The position numbers and the translations under genes were made by a program. Positions 16,833 to 24,262 of a stretch of DNA of 63,889 nucleotides are shown piece after piece. The DNA is from Gammaproteobacteria bacterium (GTDB lineage Bacteria; Pseudomonadota; Gammaproteobacteria; Pseudomonadales; Pseudohongiellaceae): contig JAHEGE010000009.1 in the NCBI GenBank assembly GCA_024639905.1, positions 1-63,889 of the forward strand, read 5' to 3'. Positions within the stretch are counted from its first letter, which is position 1; each line of letters begins with the position of its first letter. The notes under the pieces are model-generated. The model searched no databases. It was not told the DNA's origin and was given only the letters and a program-made list of their open reading frames with translations.

Positions 16833-17149
16833 CTTTTAAAAGTGCATTTAAAACAGCTAGCTAGGGGTGCGTGTAAGGATTTTGACAAGGCCCGACGCAC
16901 GCGCGCGAGGGGATTAGAGAGAAAGTGGCAGGAGGTGTTGGGTTACTGACAGCGAGCGATTGCCGCTTTGGAGACTGGGTGCCTACCGAAAATATTTGAC
17001 CCAAGGCGCTTGGGGTGAGGAGGTCAGGGGTCCCGCCCCGCCTGCCTTGGGTCAAATTAGATTTGCTTGTGCCACTGACTAGGTTAAGTCCCTGACATCG
17101 GGCACAAGCGAATAAGTTGACTCGCACACCATGGTGCGAGCCGCGGTGC
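16833..17149. other. Intergenic region between the flrC promoter and flagellin 1
   Basis: About 320 bases without a credible gene. Its only clear content is the large inverted repeat at 16994-17057 downstream of flagellin 1. Open frames here overlap the hairpin and flagellin end and look accidental. Space upstream of the sigma54 promoter is where enhancer sites for an FlrA-like activator would be expected, but I cannot identify them. Confidence 0.6.
16994..17057 (-). terminator. Long hairpin element downstream of flagellin 1 (copy 1)
   Basis: 14-base perfect arms ATTTGACCCAAGGC / GCCTTGGGTCAAAT (16994-17007 and 17044-17057) enclose a 36-base loop that, on the flagellin transcript, contains CCCCTGACCTCCTC. 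A second element with the same loop core and two compensated stem changes lies after flagellin 2. It probably ends or stabilises the flagellin mRNA. It lacks a good U-run, so a pure intrinsic terminator is uncertain. Confidence 0.7.
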
Positions 17150-18109
17150 CTATTGCAGGAGCTGCAATACGCTCTGTTTCGCTTGATTAGCCTGCGCCAG
17201 CATCGCTGTCGCTGCCTGCGAAATGATTTGCGTGCGCGCAAGCTCCGACGTCTCTACCGCGTAGTCGGCGTCTTCGATGCGGCTACGCGACTGATCGGTG
17301 TTCTGTGCTACGTTCAATAGATTGTCCGAACTGTGCTCCAAGCGGCTCATGTAAGCACCGTATTTGGCACGCTCCGTGGACAAGCCTGTTATTGCGGTGT
17401 CAAGTTGCCCAATTGCAAAAGAAGCGTTATCTACGGTATCTATATTGATTGCCGTGCCTCCATTTACAGACAACACTGCGGCTCCGTATGCACTAGAATT
17501 AGTTCCAGCGACAGCGTTATCTTGACCTGTTGCAGCTGTGTAACCAGTGCCATCCGCTGCTGTTGTCTCTGCGTCGTCTGTCACGCCCGTAACCCAGGAT
17601 TTAAAGGTAATTTCCATAGTCTGCGAGGAATTAGGTCCAAGCTGAATTGTCACAGAAGTCGCTGTTCCTGTTGAATCGTAAGTATCATTGCCACCATTAA
17701 GTATAGACATGGTGTTCCAAGTCGTATTCTTAGCAATGCGATCAATTTCAGACATCAGGGCGCCGAATTCGAGATCTAACGCATCTCTGTCGGTATCCGA
17801 GTAAGTGCCCGACGCAGACTGCACGGCCAACTCTCGCATGCGGACTAGCATATTACTGATCTCAAGCGTGGCTCCTTCTGCCACTTCAAGCATCGAGATA
17901 GCGTCGTTTGCGTTCTTTGACGCCATGGTCAATCCACTCACGACTGCCCTCATCCGAGACGAGATTGCTAGACCCGCGGCATCGTCTTTTGCTGAATTAA
18001 TCCGCAACCCCGTCGAAAGACGTTCCATAGCCGTCGACATGGCTCTTTCATTGCGCACAAGCGCATTCGTCGCAATAGTCGACGAAATATTAGTATTTAT
18101 AACAGTCAT
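17150..18109 (-). CDS. fliC: Flagellin 1
   Basis: 319 residues. Conserved N-terminal D0/D1 region (NTNISSTIATNALVRNERAM, then STGLRINSAKDDAAGLAIS) and C-terminal D1/D0 region (SRIEDADYAVETSELARTQI, ending AKQSVLQLLQ), separated by a short variable centre of about 90 residues rich in Thr/Gly/Ala. It is the filament subunit. It is very similar to flagellin 2, its neighbour, so a recent duplication. A sigma28-like promoter is only weakly visible (18170-18194). Confidence 0.97.
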   Translation of the reverse strand: MTVINTNISSTIATNALVRNERAMSTAMERLSTGLRINSAKDDAAGLAISSRMRAVVSGLTMASKNANDAISMLEVAEGATLEISNMLVRMRELAVQSASGTYSDTDRDALDLEFGALMSEIDRIAKNTTWNTMSILNGGNDTYDSTGTATSVTIQLGPNSSQTMEITFKSWVTGVTDDAETTAADGTGYTAATGQDNAVAGTNSSAYGAAVLSVNGGTAINIDTVDNASFAIGQLDTAITGLSTERAKYGAYMSRLEHSSDNLLNVAQNTDQSRSRIEDADYAVETSELARTQIISQAATAMLAQANQAKQSVLQLLQ

Positions 18110-18169
18110 AGGTTAGACCTCTACTTCCATTAACAATGTATTGGAACGAGTACCACTCTAAAGGTGAAA

Positions 18170-18194
18170 CTATCGCCCCTCCCGTACTGCTTTA
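18170..18194 (-). promoter_or_regulatory. Possible sigma28 promoter of flagellin 1 (non-standard spacing)
   Basis: On the minus strand TAAAGC and GGCGATAG are present about 60-85 bases before the ATG, but the gap from TAAA to the -10 box is 13 bases rather than the 15 of the six better sites in this window. It may be a weak promoter, or flagellin 1 may rely on another signal. Confidence 0.4.
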
Positions 18195-18212
18195 GCCCCA
18201 AAGTTTAAAAAT

Positions 18213-18274
18213 ATTTGGCCCGAGGCTCTGGGGCGAGGAGGTCAGGGGTCAAGCCCCTGGGCCTCGGGCCAAAT
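18213..18274 (-). terminator. Long hairpin element downstream of flagellin 2 (copy 2)
   Basis: 14-base perfect arms ATTTGGCCCGAGGC / GCCTCGGGCCAAAT (18213-18226 and 18261-18274). Compared with copy 1, two positions differ in the left arm and their partners differ in the right arm, so pairing is kept. The loop shares GACCCCTGACCTCCTC on the flagellin transcript strand. Likely the 3' end structure of flagellin 2 mRNA; it also lies upstream of flagellin 1's promoter area. Confidence 0.7.
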
Positions 18275-18332
18275 TCTTAGTCGAGCCCGGCAAATAGACC
18301 GGCACTCAATAATTTTTTAAACCGAATCAGTC

Positions 18333-19295
18333 CTATGCTTGAAGAAGCTGAAGCACAGTCTGCTTGGCCTGGTTTGCTTGTGCCAACATAGCTGTGCCCG
18401 CCTGCTGAATAATCTGCGTTCTCGCAAGCTCAGACGTTTCTATCGCATAGTCAGCATCCTCGATTCGACTACGAGATTGGTTTGTGTTTTGCGCAACATT
18501 TAGAAGATTGTCTGAGCTGTGCTCAAGGCGGCTCATGTAAGCTCCGTATTTTGCTCTTTCTGTCGAAACACCGAGAATCGCGTTATCTAGCTGATTAATC
18601 GCAAAGGCAGCATTTTCGACTGTATCGATGTTTATTGCCTCAGGGGTAGCACCGTTCATCCAATACAGTGCAGCGGTACCGTAAGCATTGTCGCCGCCGC
18701 CCTCGTCGCTTGCAGCACCACCATTGTCTCCTGCGGCTGTCGTAGCATCTGCATCAATAGTCGTGCTTGGGACCCACGACTTGAATTCAATAGTCATAGT
18801 TTGAGAAGAGTTTGGGCCGAGCTGAATGTCAAGGGACGATTTTGTGACGCTCGCCGTTGTATCGAGCACTGCATCACCACCATTTAAAATTGTCATAGTG
18901 TTCCATGACGTATTTTTTGCTATCCGATCAATTTCGTTCATGAGCGCTCCAAACTCTAGATCAAGCGCGTCTCTGTCTGTATCAGAATAAGTGCCAGATG
19001 AAGACTGCACGGCTAGTTCGCGCATGCGCACTAGCATATTCCCGATCTCGAGCGTGGCACCCTCGGCAACTTCTAGCATTGAGATTGCGTCGTTGGCATT
19101 CTTCGAGGCCATGGTAAGGCCGCTGACGACTGCTTTCATGCGTGAAGAGATTGCCAGGCCTGCTGCATCGTCCTTAGCCGAGTTAATTCGAAGGCCAGTT
19201 GAGAGGCGCTCCATTGCCGTAGACATTTGACGTTCGTTGCGAGCCATTGCGTTAGTCGCAATTGTCGCCGAGATGTTGGTATTAATTACGCTCAT
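18333..19295 (-). CDS. fliC: Flagellin 2
   Basis: 320 residues, with the same N- and C-terminal flagellin domains as its neighbour (STGLRINSAKDDAAGLAISS; SRIEDADYAIETSELARTQI) and a different short central segment containing a Gly-rich stretch (AAGDNGGAASDEGGGDNAYG). Strong sigma28-type promoter 150-177 bases upstream. Together with flagellins 1 and 3 this gives a multi-flagellin filament, as in Vibrio and Shewanella. Confidence 0.97.
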   Translation of the reverse strand: MSVINTNISATIATNAMARNERQMSTAMERLSTGLRINSAKDDAAGLAISSRMKAVVSGLTMASKNANDAISMLEVAEGATLEIGNMLVRMRELAVQSSSGTYSDTDRDALDLEFGALMNEIDRIAKNTSWNTMTILNGGDAVLDTTASVTKSSLDIQLGPNSSQTMTIEFKSWVPSTTIDADATTAAGDNGGAASDEGGGDNAYGTAALYWMNGATPEAINIDTVENAAFAINQLDNAILGVSTERAKYGAYMSRLEHSSDNLLNVAQNTNQSRSRIEDADYAIETSELARTQIIQQAGTAMLAQANQAKQTVLQLLQA

Positions 19296-19662
19296 GATTC
19301 TGACCTCATTGAGTATGTTAGTTGATCTTTCGTTGTTGCTGGTTCACCTAATGGCGACCTGCTGTATTTCTGATAACCCCTTTCCCTGTCGCGTTCTGCC
19401 GCGGGTAATGAGAGAGGTGATACCGATTACTCAAACACGATTTGCCAATCGACATCGTCCGCTTGCACTTTAAAAAATTATCAAAAAATATTTTTTCTGA
19501 GTAATTTATTTGAACCGCGAGCCAATTATTAGAGTGCTCTGCCTGGGGGAGCCCAGGAAGAAAATCTTTATTAAAGTTTTCAAAAAGCCATGAGAAAAAT
19601 CGAGCTATAAAGGAAGGCTGTTTGGCTCGCTCTAAAGTGAGCGCATTTTTCCGGCTTAGTAT
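19296..19662. other. Intergenic region between flagellin 2 and fliS
   Basis: Divergent control region: the leader and sigma28 promoter of flagellin 2 on the minus strand, then about 190 AT-rich bases before the fliS promoter. A small hairpin CCTGGG-GGAG-CCCAGG (about 19541-19556) is present. No gene seen. Confidence 0.6.
19446..19472 (-). promoter_or_regulatory. Sigma28 (FliA) promoter of flagellin 2
   Basis: Minus strand TAAAGTGC-N11-GTCGATTG, the consensus spacing for FliA promoters (TAAAGTTT-N11-GCCGATAA). Both boxes are identical to those before flagellin 3. The predicted leader is about 145 bases. Confidence 0.88.
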
Positions 19663-19689
19663 TAAAGTCCGCCCGGCGTCATCCGATTG
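19663..19689 (+). promoter_or_regulatory. Sigma28 (FliA) promoter of fliS
   Basis: TAAAGTCC-N11-TCCGATTG with exact FliA spacing, 30 bases before the fliS ATG. It overlaps a longer in-frame GTG start at 19687, which excludes that start. Confidence 0.88.
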
Positions 19690-19719
19690 GGTAAGCAAAT
19701 CATTAAGGAGGTCAGATCC

Positions 19720-20124
19720 ATGAATGCATTTGCTAAGAGAGCCCTATTTAGCTACTCGTCGGTAACCAAATCTAAGGCAGAGACGGCCGATCCCCACGAG
19801 CTCGTTAAGCTGCTTTTTACAGGACTCACTGACAAGATCGCGACGGCGCGCAATTCGCTGGAACGACAGGACCGTATGGAACGCGCTAATGCTGTAACCG
19901 GTGCACAGAAGATCCTGTTTGGCCTACGTCAAACACTTGATTTTAATCAGGGCGGCGAACTCGCTCGCAACCTCGATGCGCTATACGACTACTGTACGCG
20001 TAGGCTTACAGAGGGTCATGCTCGGGAAGACGACGCGATCTTTGCTGAGGTGCACGAGCTTATGGTGCAGATTCGCGATGCGTGGAATGTCATGCCGGTT
20101 AAGGGGCCTACCCTCGTTCAATAG
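19720..20124 (+). CDS. fliS: Flagellin export chaperone FliS
   Basis: 134 residues starting MNAFAKRALFSY. The four-helix FliS fold is indicated by DPHELVKLLFTGLTDKIATA and GGELARNLDALYDYCTRRL. FliS binds the C-terminus of flagellin in the cytoplasm and delivers it to FlhA. ATG 19720 is preceded by a perfect AAGGAGGT (19705-19712) and a sigma28 promoter. Unusually it is not next to fliD, which lies at 31239-32675. Confidence 0.94.
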   Translation: MNAFAKRALFSYSSVTKSKAETADPHELVKLLFTGLTDKIATARNSLERQDRMERANAVTGAQKILFGLRQTLDFNQGGELARNLDALYDYCTRRLTEGHAREDDAIFAEVHELMVQIRDAWNVMPVKGPTLVQ

Positions 20125-20133
20125 CGCTCAAGC

Positions 20134-20160
20134 AAAGGCCACCTTGCGTGGCCTTTCTTT
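20134..20160 (+). terminator. Intrinsic terminator after fliS
   Basis: AAAGGCCAC-cttgc-GTGGCCTTT followed by CTTTTG. It closes the fliS transcript just before the stop of the convergent channel gene. Confidence 0.85.
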
Positions 20161-20165
20161 TGTCT

Positions 20166-21122
20166 TCAGCTGAGTCGCCTAGCCTCTTTAGTTCTCAGAG
20201 ATTCATAGCGCATTAGGGTCTCGACCTCTTCGTTAGATAATCCTAACGTCTCGGCTAACTGATTAATCTTTGAGAGTTCGTCCGGGCTAATCACCCCGTC
20301 TTCTAAAGACTCGATGATCTCGTTCTGCAGGGCTTCCTTGCGCAAGCTCATCTTGTGGGCAAAGGACGAGGCGACGATGCCTGTCATCATCGCGACAGTC
20401 ATCACGCCCATCACGGCGGTTAGTCCGCCTACCACCTTACCCAGCCCCGTGATTGGCGAAACGTCACCGTAGCCTACCGTGGTGAGTGTGATCACCGACC
20501 ACCACATGGCCTCGGGAATCGAGGCGAATCCTTCGTGGAGTTCGCCCTCGAGCAGGTAGAGTAAGGCGCTTGAGAAAAACATAGCTACGAAGAGAATGTA
20601 GAGCGTTGCGCTGAGTGGGTAGCGCTCTTCATTTAGCACATCGAATAGGGTCTTGAACGCAGGCGTGTAGTGGTTGATCTTGAGGAGTCGCACCAGTCGC
20701 AATATGCGTAACCAGCGGAGGTCTAAGCCGAAGCCAGCAAGACTTAGCAAGCTTGGGAGTATAGCCAGAAGGTCGATTATTCCTGCAGGGCTGAATACGT
20801 AGGCCAAGCGGCGCGACAGCTCGGTGCTGCCCGCAGAGGTCTTTGACGCTGCTACCCAGATCCGCAGGAGGTATTCGACGCCAAATACCATCGTCGACAG
20901 AATCTCTATGAGTCCGAACGTGAAGCTATAGGCTGCATCGATAGAGTCTACAGACTCGAGGCAAACACAGACGAGGTTAACGATGATGAGGGTCGAGAGG
21001 AACCGGTCACAGGTGATGCTGGCCTTGTCGCCGGCCTGTCCTTTGTCCAGAATTTGCAGCACGCGGTCGCGCCGCGTTAACGCATTGCCTGCAAGCTGAG
21101 AGGACTCGGCTGCGCTACTCAT
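20166..21122 (-). CDS. Voltage-gated potassium channel family protein
   Basis: 318 residues. Six membrane helices, an S4-like segment with regularly spaced arginines (LRWLRILRLVRLLK), a pore loop with the selectivity filter TVGYGD (TLTTVGYGDVSP) and a C-terminal cytoplasmic helical tail. Tetrameric inner-membrane K+ channel by family. Its ATG overlaps the TGA of the FlrA-like gene by one base (TGATG), so it is translationally coupled to the flagellar regulator, an unusual pairing. Function there unknown. Confidence 0.92.
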   Translation of the reverse strand: MSSAAESSQLAGNALTRRDRVLQILDKGQAGDKASITCDRFLSTLIIVNLVCVCLESVDSIDAAYSFTFGLIEILSTMVFGVEYLLRIWVAASKTSAGSTELSRRLAYVFSPAGIIDLLAILPSLLSLAGFGLDLRWLRILRLVRLLKINHYTPAFKTLFDVLNEERYPLSATLYILFVAMFFSSALLYLLEGELHEGFASIPEAMWWSVITLTTVGYGDVSPITGLGKVVGGLTAVMGVMTVAMMTGIVASSFAHKMSLRKEALQNEIIESLEDGVISPDELSKINQLAETLGLSNEEVETLMRYESLRTKEARRLS

Positions 21123-22387
21123 CAGGCGTGGGTGTCGGCGACGATGTCGTATTTCGACATCTTTTGAATGACTGTCGTGCGCCCCAGTTGCAGAAGGCCT
21201 GCAGCGTGGGACACATTGCCCTTAGTCTGTGCAAGCGCGGTGCGAATAAGGTTAGCCTCTAGGGTATTGAGGATATCCCGCGTGGGGACACCGCCCTGGG
21301 GTAGGGTATCTAGGTTCTCGGACAGACGAATGATGCTCTCGAATTCGTTTGCGCTGCTTTGTTCCTCTAGCGTCGAAAGCGCCGACTCGAGGTTGGCGAA
21401 CGGGTCGTCTAGCGCGTCTGCCTCATCGGATAAGGCGTCGTTCACGTCCGCCAGCGGCGTAACAAACTCGGGCGTACGAGCGGTCGAACCGAATTCTGCG
21501 GACAGGAAGTCGAACTGCTCATGGATCTCGCAGTCGTCTTCGCTATTTAGTTCGCCCGTGTCCGCTTCTCCCGCGCCGGCTTCTGGCATAGCTAGCACCT
21601 CGTCGAGCAGGGCGACCATTTCTTTTGGCAAGAATTCACGAGGAATGTGCGCAAGATCGATAGTACTTGAGGCGAACAGCACAGACAGTCGCTGAATAAA
21701 GTTCGCGAGTTCGCGCACATTGCCAGGCCAGCTGTAGGCCTCCAGAATATGCAGCGTGCGGTGGGTTAAGCGAATGGGCTTAGCGCCGGCTGCGAACTTA
21801 GCCGCGAAAAAAGCCGCGAGTTCGCCTATGTCGCTGCTCCTGTCTGCCAATCGCGGCACGGAAAGCGGAATCACATTAAGCCGGTAATAAAGGTCTTCGC
21901 GGAAGCTGCCTTCGGCGATCATCTGCGTGAGATCCCGGTGAGTGGCTGCGACAATCCGAACATCGATATCGATGGGTCGATCTGCTCCCACCGGCTCGAT
22001 CTTCTTCTCTTCTAACACTCGCAGGAACTTAACCTGAAGGTCTAGGGGCATGTCTCCTATCTCGTCCAAAAACAGGGTGCCGTTATTAGCCAGCTCGAAA
22101 CGCCCCTTGCGGTCGCAGGTTGCGCCGGTAAACGAACCCTTGCGGTGCCCAAACAGTTCGCTCTCGAGCAGCTGCGCCGGGATAGCCCCGCAGTTGATTG
22201 CAACAAGGCGTTGCGAATAACGCGCCGAGTGGTTGTGAAGTTCGCGACTTACTAGTTCTTTGCCAACACCCGAATCACCGTGAATAAGCACCGGTGCATT
22301 AGAGCCGGCGCACTGCCGAATAAGCGAGCGCAGCGCCACTATTGCGCTGCTGCTGCCGAGAATTTCAGAATCGTCTAGGTCTTTCAC
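21122..22387 (-). CDS. flrA: FlrA/FleQ-like sigma54 enhancer-binding protein lacking the N-terminal domain
   Basis: 421 residues. Opens with the AAA+ domain: Walker A GDSGVGKE 37-44, GSFTGA (variant of GAFTGA) 84-89, Walker B NGTLFLDE 102-109. A roughly 130-residue acidic linker follows, then a C-terminal Fis-type helix-turn-helix [19 protein letters not shown], closely matching the FleQ/FlrA form (LLQLRRTTLVEKM). The N-terminal FleQ receiver-like domain is missing. As the gene with a sigma70-type promoter in a cluster of sigma54 promoters, it is the best candidate for the flagellar master activator. Confidence 0.85.
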   Translation of the reverse strand: MKDLDDSEILGSSSAIVALRSLIRQCAGSNAPVLIHGDSGVGKELVSRELHNHSARYSQRLVAINCGAIPAQLLESELFGHRKGSFTGATCDRKGRFELANNGTLFLDEIGDMPLDLQVKFLRVLEEKKIEPVGADRPIDIDVRIVAATHRDLTQMIAEGSFREDLYYRLNVIPLSVPRLADRSSDIGELAAFFAAKFAAGAKPIRLTHRTLHILEAYSWPGNVRELANFIQRLSVLFASSTIDLAHIPREFLPKEMVALLDEVLAMPEAGAGEADTGELNSEDDCEIHEQFDFLSAEFGSTARTPEFVTPLADVNDALSDEADALDDPFANLESALSTLEEQSSANEFESIIRLSENLDTLPQGGVPTRDILNTLEANLIRTALAQTKGNVSHAAGLLQLGRTTVIQKMSKYDIVADTHA

Positions 22388-22482
22388 CAGCTTTCTTCTT
22401 TTAGTTCGGGTTTTGCGTCGGGGTTATTGGCCTGTCGTTCGGCTAGCGAATTTAGAGGCCTCAGACGAAAGGTTCATTTGTG

Positions 22483-22511
22483 CGTATAGCTACACGCCTG
22501 AAAACATGCAA
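22483..22511 (-). promoter_or_regulatory. Sigma70-type promoter of the FlrA-like gene
   Basis: Minus strand TTGCAT-N17-TATACG, about 95-125 bases before the ATG at 22387. It agrees with a class I gene that does not depend on sigma54 or sigma28. Confidence 0.6.
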
Positions 22512-22612
22512 TTTATTGTACGCGAGGGCCGCCAGAAGTCACCGCAGAGTTTTGGTCTTTTTGTTTCAATAGGTTTCATAAACTGAGGTTCAATTTTTTT
22601 GCCACTAATGAG
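22512..22612. other. Rest of the flrA-flagellin 3 intergenic region
   Basis: The whole gap 22388-22817 (430 bases) holds the flrA promoter, this AT-rich stretch, and the sigma28 promoter and leader of flagellin 3. I see no gene in it. Confidence 0.55.
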
Positions 22613-22639
22613 TAAAGTGCACCCAGCAAGTGTCGATTG
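22613..22639 (+). promoter_or_regulatory. Sigma28 (FliA) promoter of flagellin 3-flaG
   Basis: TAAAGTGC-N11-GTCGATTG, identical in both boxes to the flagellin 2 promoter although the spacers differ. The predicted leader is about 170 bases. Confidence 0.9.
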
Positions 22640-22747
22640 AAGGCTTGAAGAAAGCCCCTTCGTGCAAAGTTGACGGTCAGGGCTGGATCGAAACCAAGCA
22701 ATTCACGACAGCAAAGGAGATCAATAGCAAGGCAGTACAAGTAATTC

Positions 22748-22774
22748 AGAGGTCAGAGAGGTCAGGGAGGTCAG
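22748..22774 (+). repeat. Three 9-base direct repeats in the flagellin 3 leader
   Basis: AGAGGTCAG, AGAGGTCAG, GGAGGTCAG lie head to tail, ending 43 bases before the ATG. They resemble Shine-Dalgarno sequences without a start codon and are complementary to the loop of the hairpins after flagellins 1 and 2. Confidence 0.75.
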
Positions 22775-22817
22775 AAACCCAAAGAAAATACTCTCAATCC
22801 CTAAAAAGGAAACTCTG

Positions 22818-23684
22818 ATGACAGTTATTAATACGAACATAAGTGCAAACATTGCTCGAGATGCAATTGGAAGAAATAATCGCGAAATGTCAGTTGCTAT
22901 GGAGCGACTCTCTACTGGACTACGCATAAACTCGGCCAAAGACGACGCAGCTGGTCTTGCAATTGCTAATAGAATGGCGGGACAGGTTTCAGGCCTCAAT
23001 ATGGCCGCTCGCAATGCGAATGATGCCGTATCAATGGTTCAGACAGTCGAAGGTGCAACAAAGGAAATTGGTAACATTCTTGTACGCATGCGAGAGCTTG
23101 CCGTTCAAGCGGCATCAGGTACTTATTCATCTTCTGACCGCACTGCGCTAGATTCTGAATTCGATGCGTTACGTAGTGAAATTACTCGCATTCAAGAAAA
23201 CACTGAATGGAATGGTCAAACCCTTATGGATGGCTCCGCTACCGTCAACGTTCAGTTAGGTGCCTCTGCCAACCAGCAGATGGCCATAGCCTTTGCTGAC
23301 TGGACCGTTGGTAATGGCAATGTGTACGGCACCGCAACCGCTGGAACTCACACCTCAGCTACACTGACAACCATTGACGCTCTTGATATAGCTGCAAGCA
23401 CTGTAGTTGCAGAGGACGCAATTCATACACTTGACATTGCAATTGATGGAGTAACGGCAGAACAAGCCACCTACGGTTCTTATCTTAGCCGGCTACAGCA
23501 CGCAGCCGACAATCTCCTCAATGTAGCGACCAACACTGATCAATCTCGCAGTCGCATCGAAGATGCAGATTATGCTATCGAAACTACCGAACTCGCCCGC
23601 ACCCAGATCATCGCTCAGGCAAGTACCGCGATGCTGGCACAGGCGAACCAGGTGAAGCAGACCGTGCTGGCATTGCTGCAGTAG
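22818..23684 (+). CDS. fliC: Flagellin 3
   Basis: 288 residues, the shortest of the three. N-terminus NTNISANIARDAIGRNNREM and STGLRINSAKDDAAGLAIA; C-terminus SRIEDADYAIETTELARTQI ending VKQTVLALLQ. It is more diverged from flagellins 1 and 2 than they are from each other. A good AAAAAGGAAA ribosome-binding site precedes ATG 22818. It is followed by flaG, the usual partner of the main flagellin in polar systems. Confidence 0.97.
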   Translation: MTVINTNISANIARDAIGRNNREMSVAMERLSTGLRINSAKDDAAGLAIANRMAGQVSGLNMAARNANDAVSMVQTVEGATKEIGNILVRMRELAVQAASGTYSSSDRTALDSEFDALRSEITRIQENTEWNGQTLMDGSATVNVQLGASANQQMAIAFADWTVGNGNVYGTATAGTHTSATLTTIDALDIAASTVVAEDAIHTLDIAIDGVTAEQATYGSYLSRLQHAADNLLNVATNTDQSRSRIEDADYAIETTELARTQIIAQASTAMLAQANQVKQTVLALLQ

Positions 23685-23725
23685 GGTTAATGAAAGACTG
23701 AGCCACTAACAAGGGAGGACCGTGA

Positions 23726-24142
23726 ATGAACAGTATCGACGCACACTCTGCGCTCGCTACGCGTGCGGCCTCTGATGTTACTGCTAGCAGGCCTAAACCC
23801 CAGAGCGTCTCCGCAGCCGAAGGCATGGCTGCGGTCAAACGCGCCTCGGAGCAGGCAGTGCAGGTGTCTACTACGCTTGATTCTCAACGCGCTCGCGCGG
23901 GGGAGGAAATGCAGGCGGTGCAGGCAAAGCTCGACGAGATCGTGTCGCACCTCAACGTAAAAATGGATGTGCGAGACAAGAGTCTGAATTTCTCAGTAGA
24001 CGAGGTCTCTAATCGAGTCATGGTAACAGTAACAGACAAGGTGTCGGGTGAAGTTGTCCGGCAGGTGCCCTCAGAGGCCATACTTAAAGTAGCTCACAAT
24101 ATCGAAGCGCTAAAAGGTGTTCTTTTCGACCGGAATATTTAG
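23726..24142 (+). CDS. flaG: Flagellar protein FlaG
   Basis: 138 residues. The C-terminal FlaG domain (about 70-135) shows LNFSVDEVSNRVMVTVTDK, SGEVVRQVPSEAILKV. FlaG influences filament length in Vibrio/Pseudomonas. It has GGGAGG before its ATG and no separate promoter, so it is co-transcribed with flagellin 3 from the sigma28 promoter and closed by the terminator at 24166. Confidence 0.93.
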   Translation: MNSIDAHSALATRAASDVTASRPKPQSVSAAEGMAAVKRASEQAVQVSTTLDSQRARAGEEMQAVQAKLDEIVSHLNVKMDVRDKSLNFSVDEVSNRVMVTVTDKVSGEVVRQVPSEAILKVAHNIEALKGVLFDRNI

Positions 24143-24165
24143 CGCAGAAAAAAGTAGAAAAGCAG

Positions 24166-24197
24166 AATAGCTCTGCCGGAATGTCGGCAGAGCTATT
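24166..24197 (+). terminator. Intrinsic terminator after flaG
   Basis: AATAGCTCTGCCG-gaatgt-CGGCAGAGCTATT, a 13-base perfect stem followed by a T-rich stretch (TCGTCTTCT). Ends the flagellin 3-flaG transcript. Confidence 0.85.
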
Positions 24198-24262
24198 TCG
24201 TCTTCTCGAACACCTTAGCCTCTAGCTTTCATCAGAGCGCTTACTATTTAGAGAGCCGGTCT

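Noticed and set aside
16994..18274. Flagellin hairpins as a CRISPR or mobile MITE
   Set aside because: Only two copies, no spacers, no target duplication visible, and both follow flagellin genes in the same orientation.
19687..19719. Longer fliS start at GTG 19687
   Set aside because: Falls inside the sigma28 -10 box; ATG 19720 has a perfect Shine-Dalgarno.
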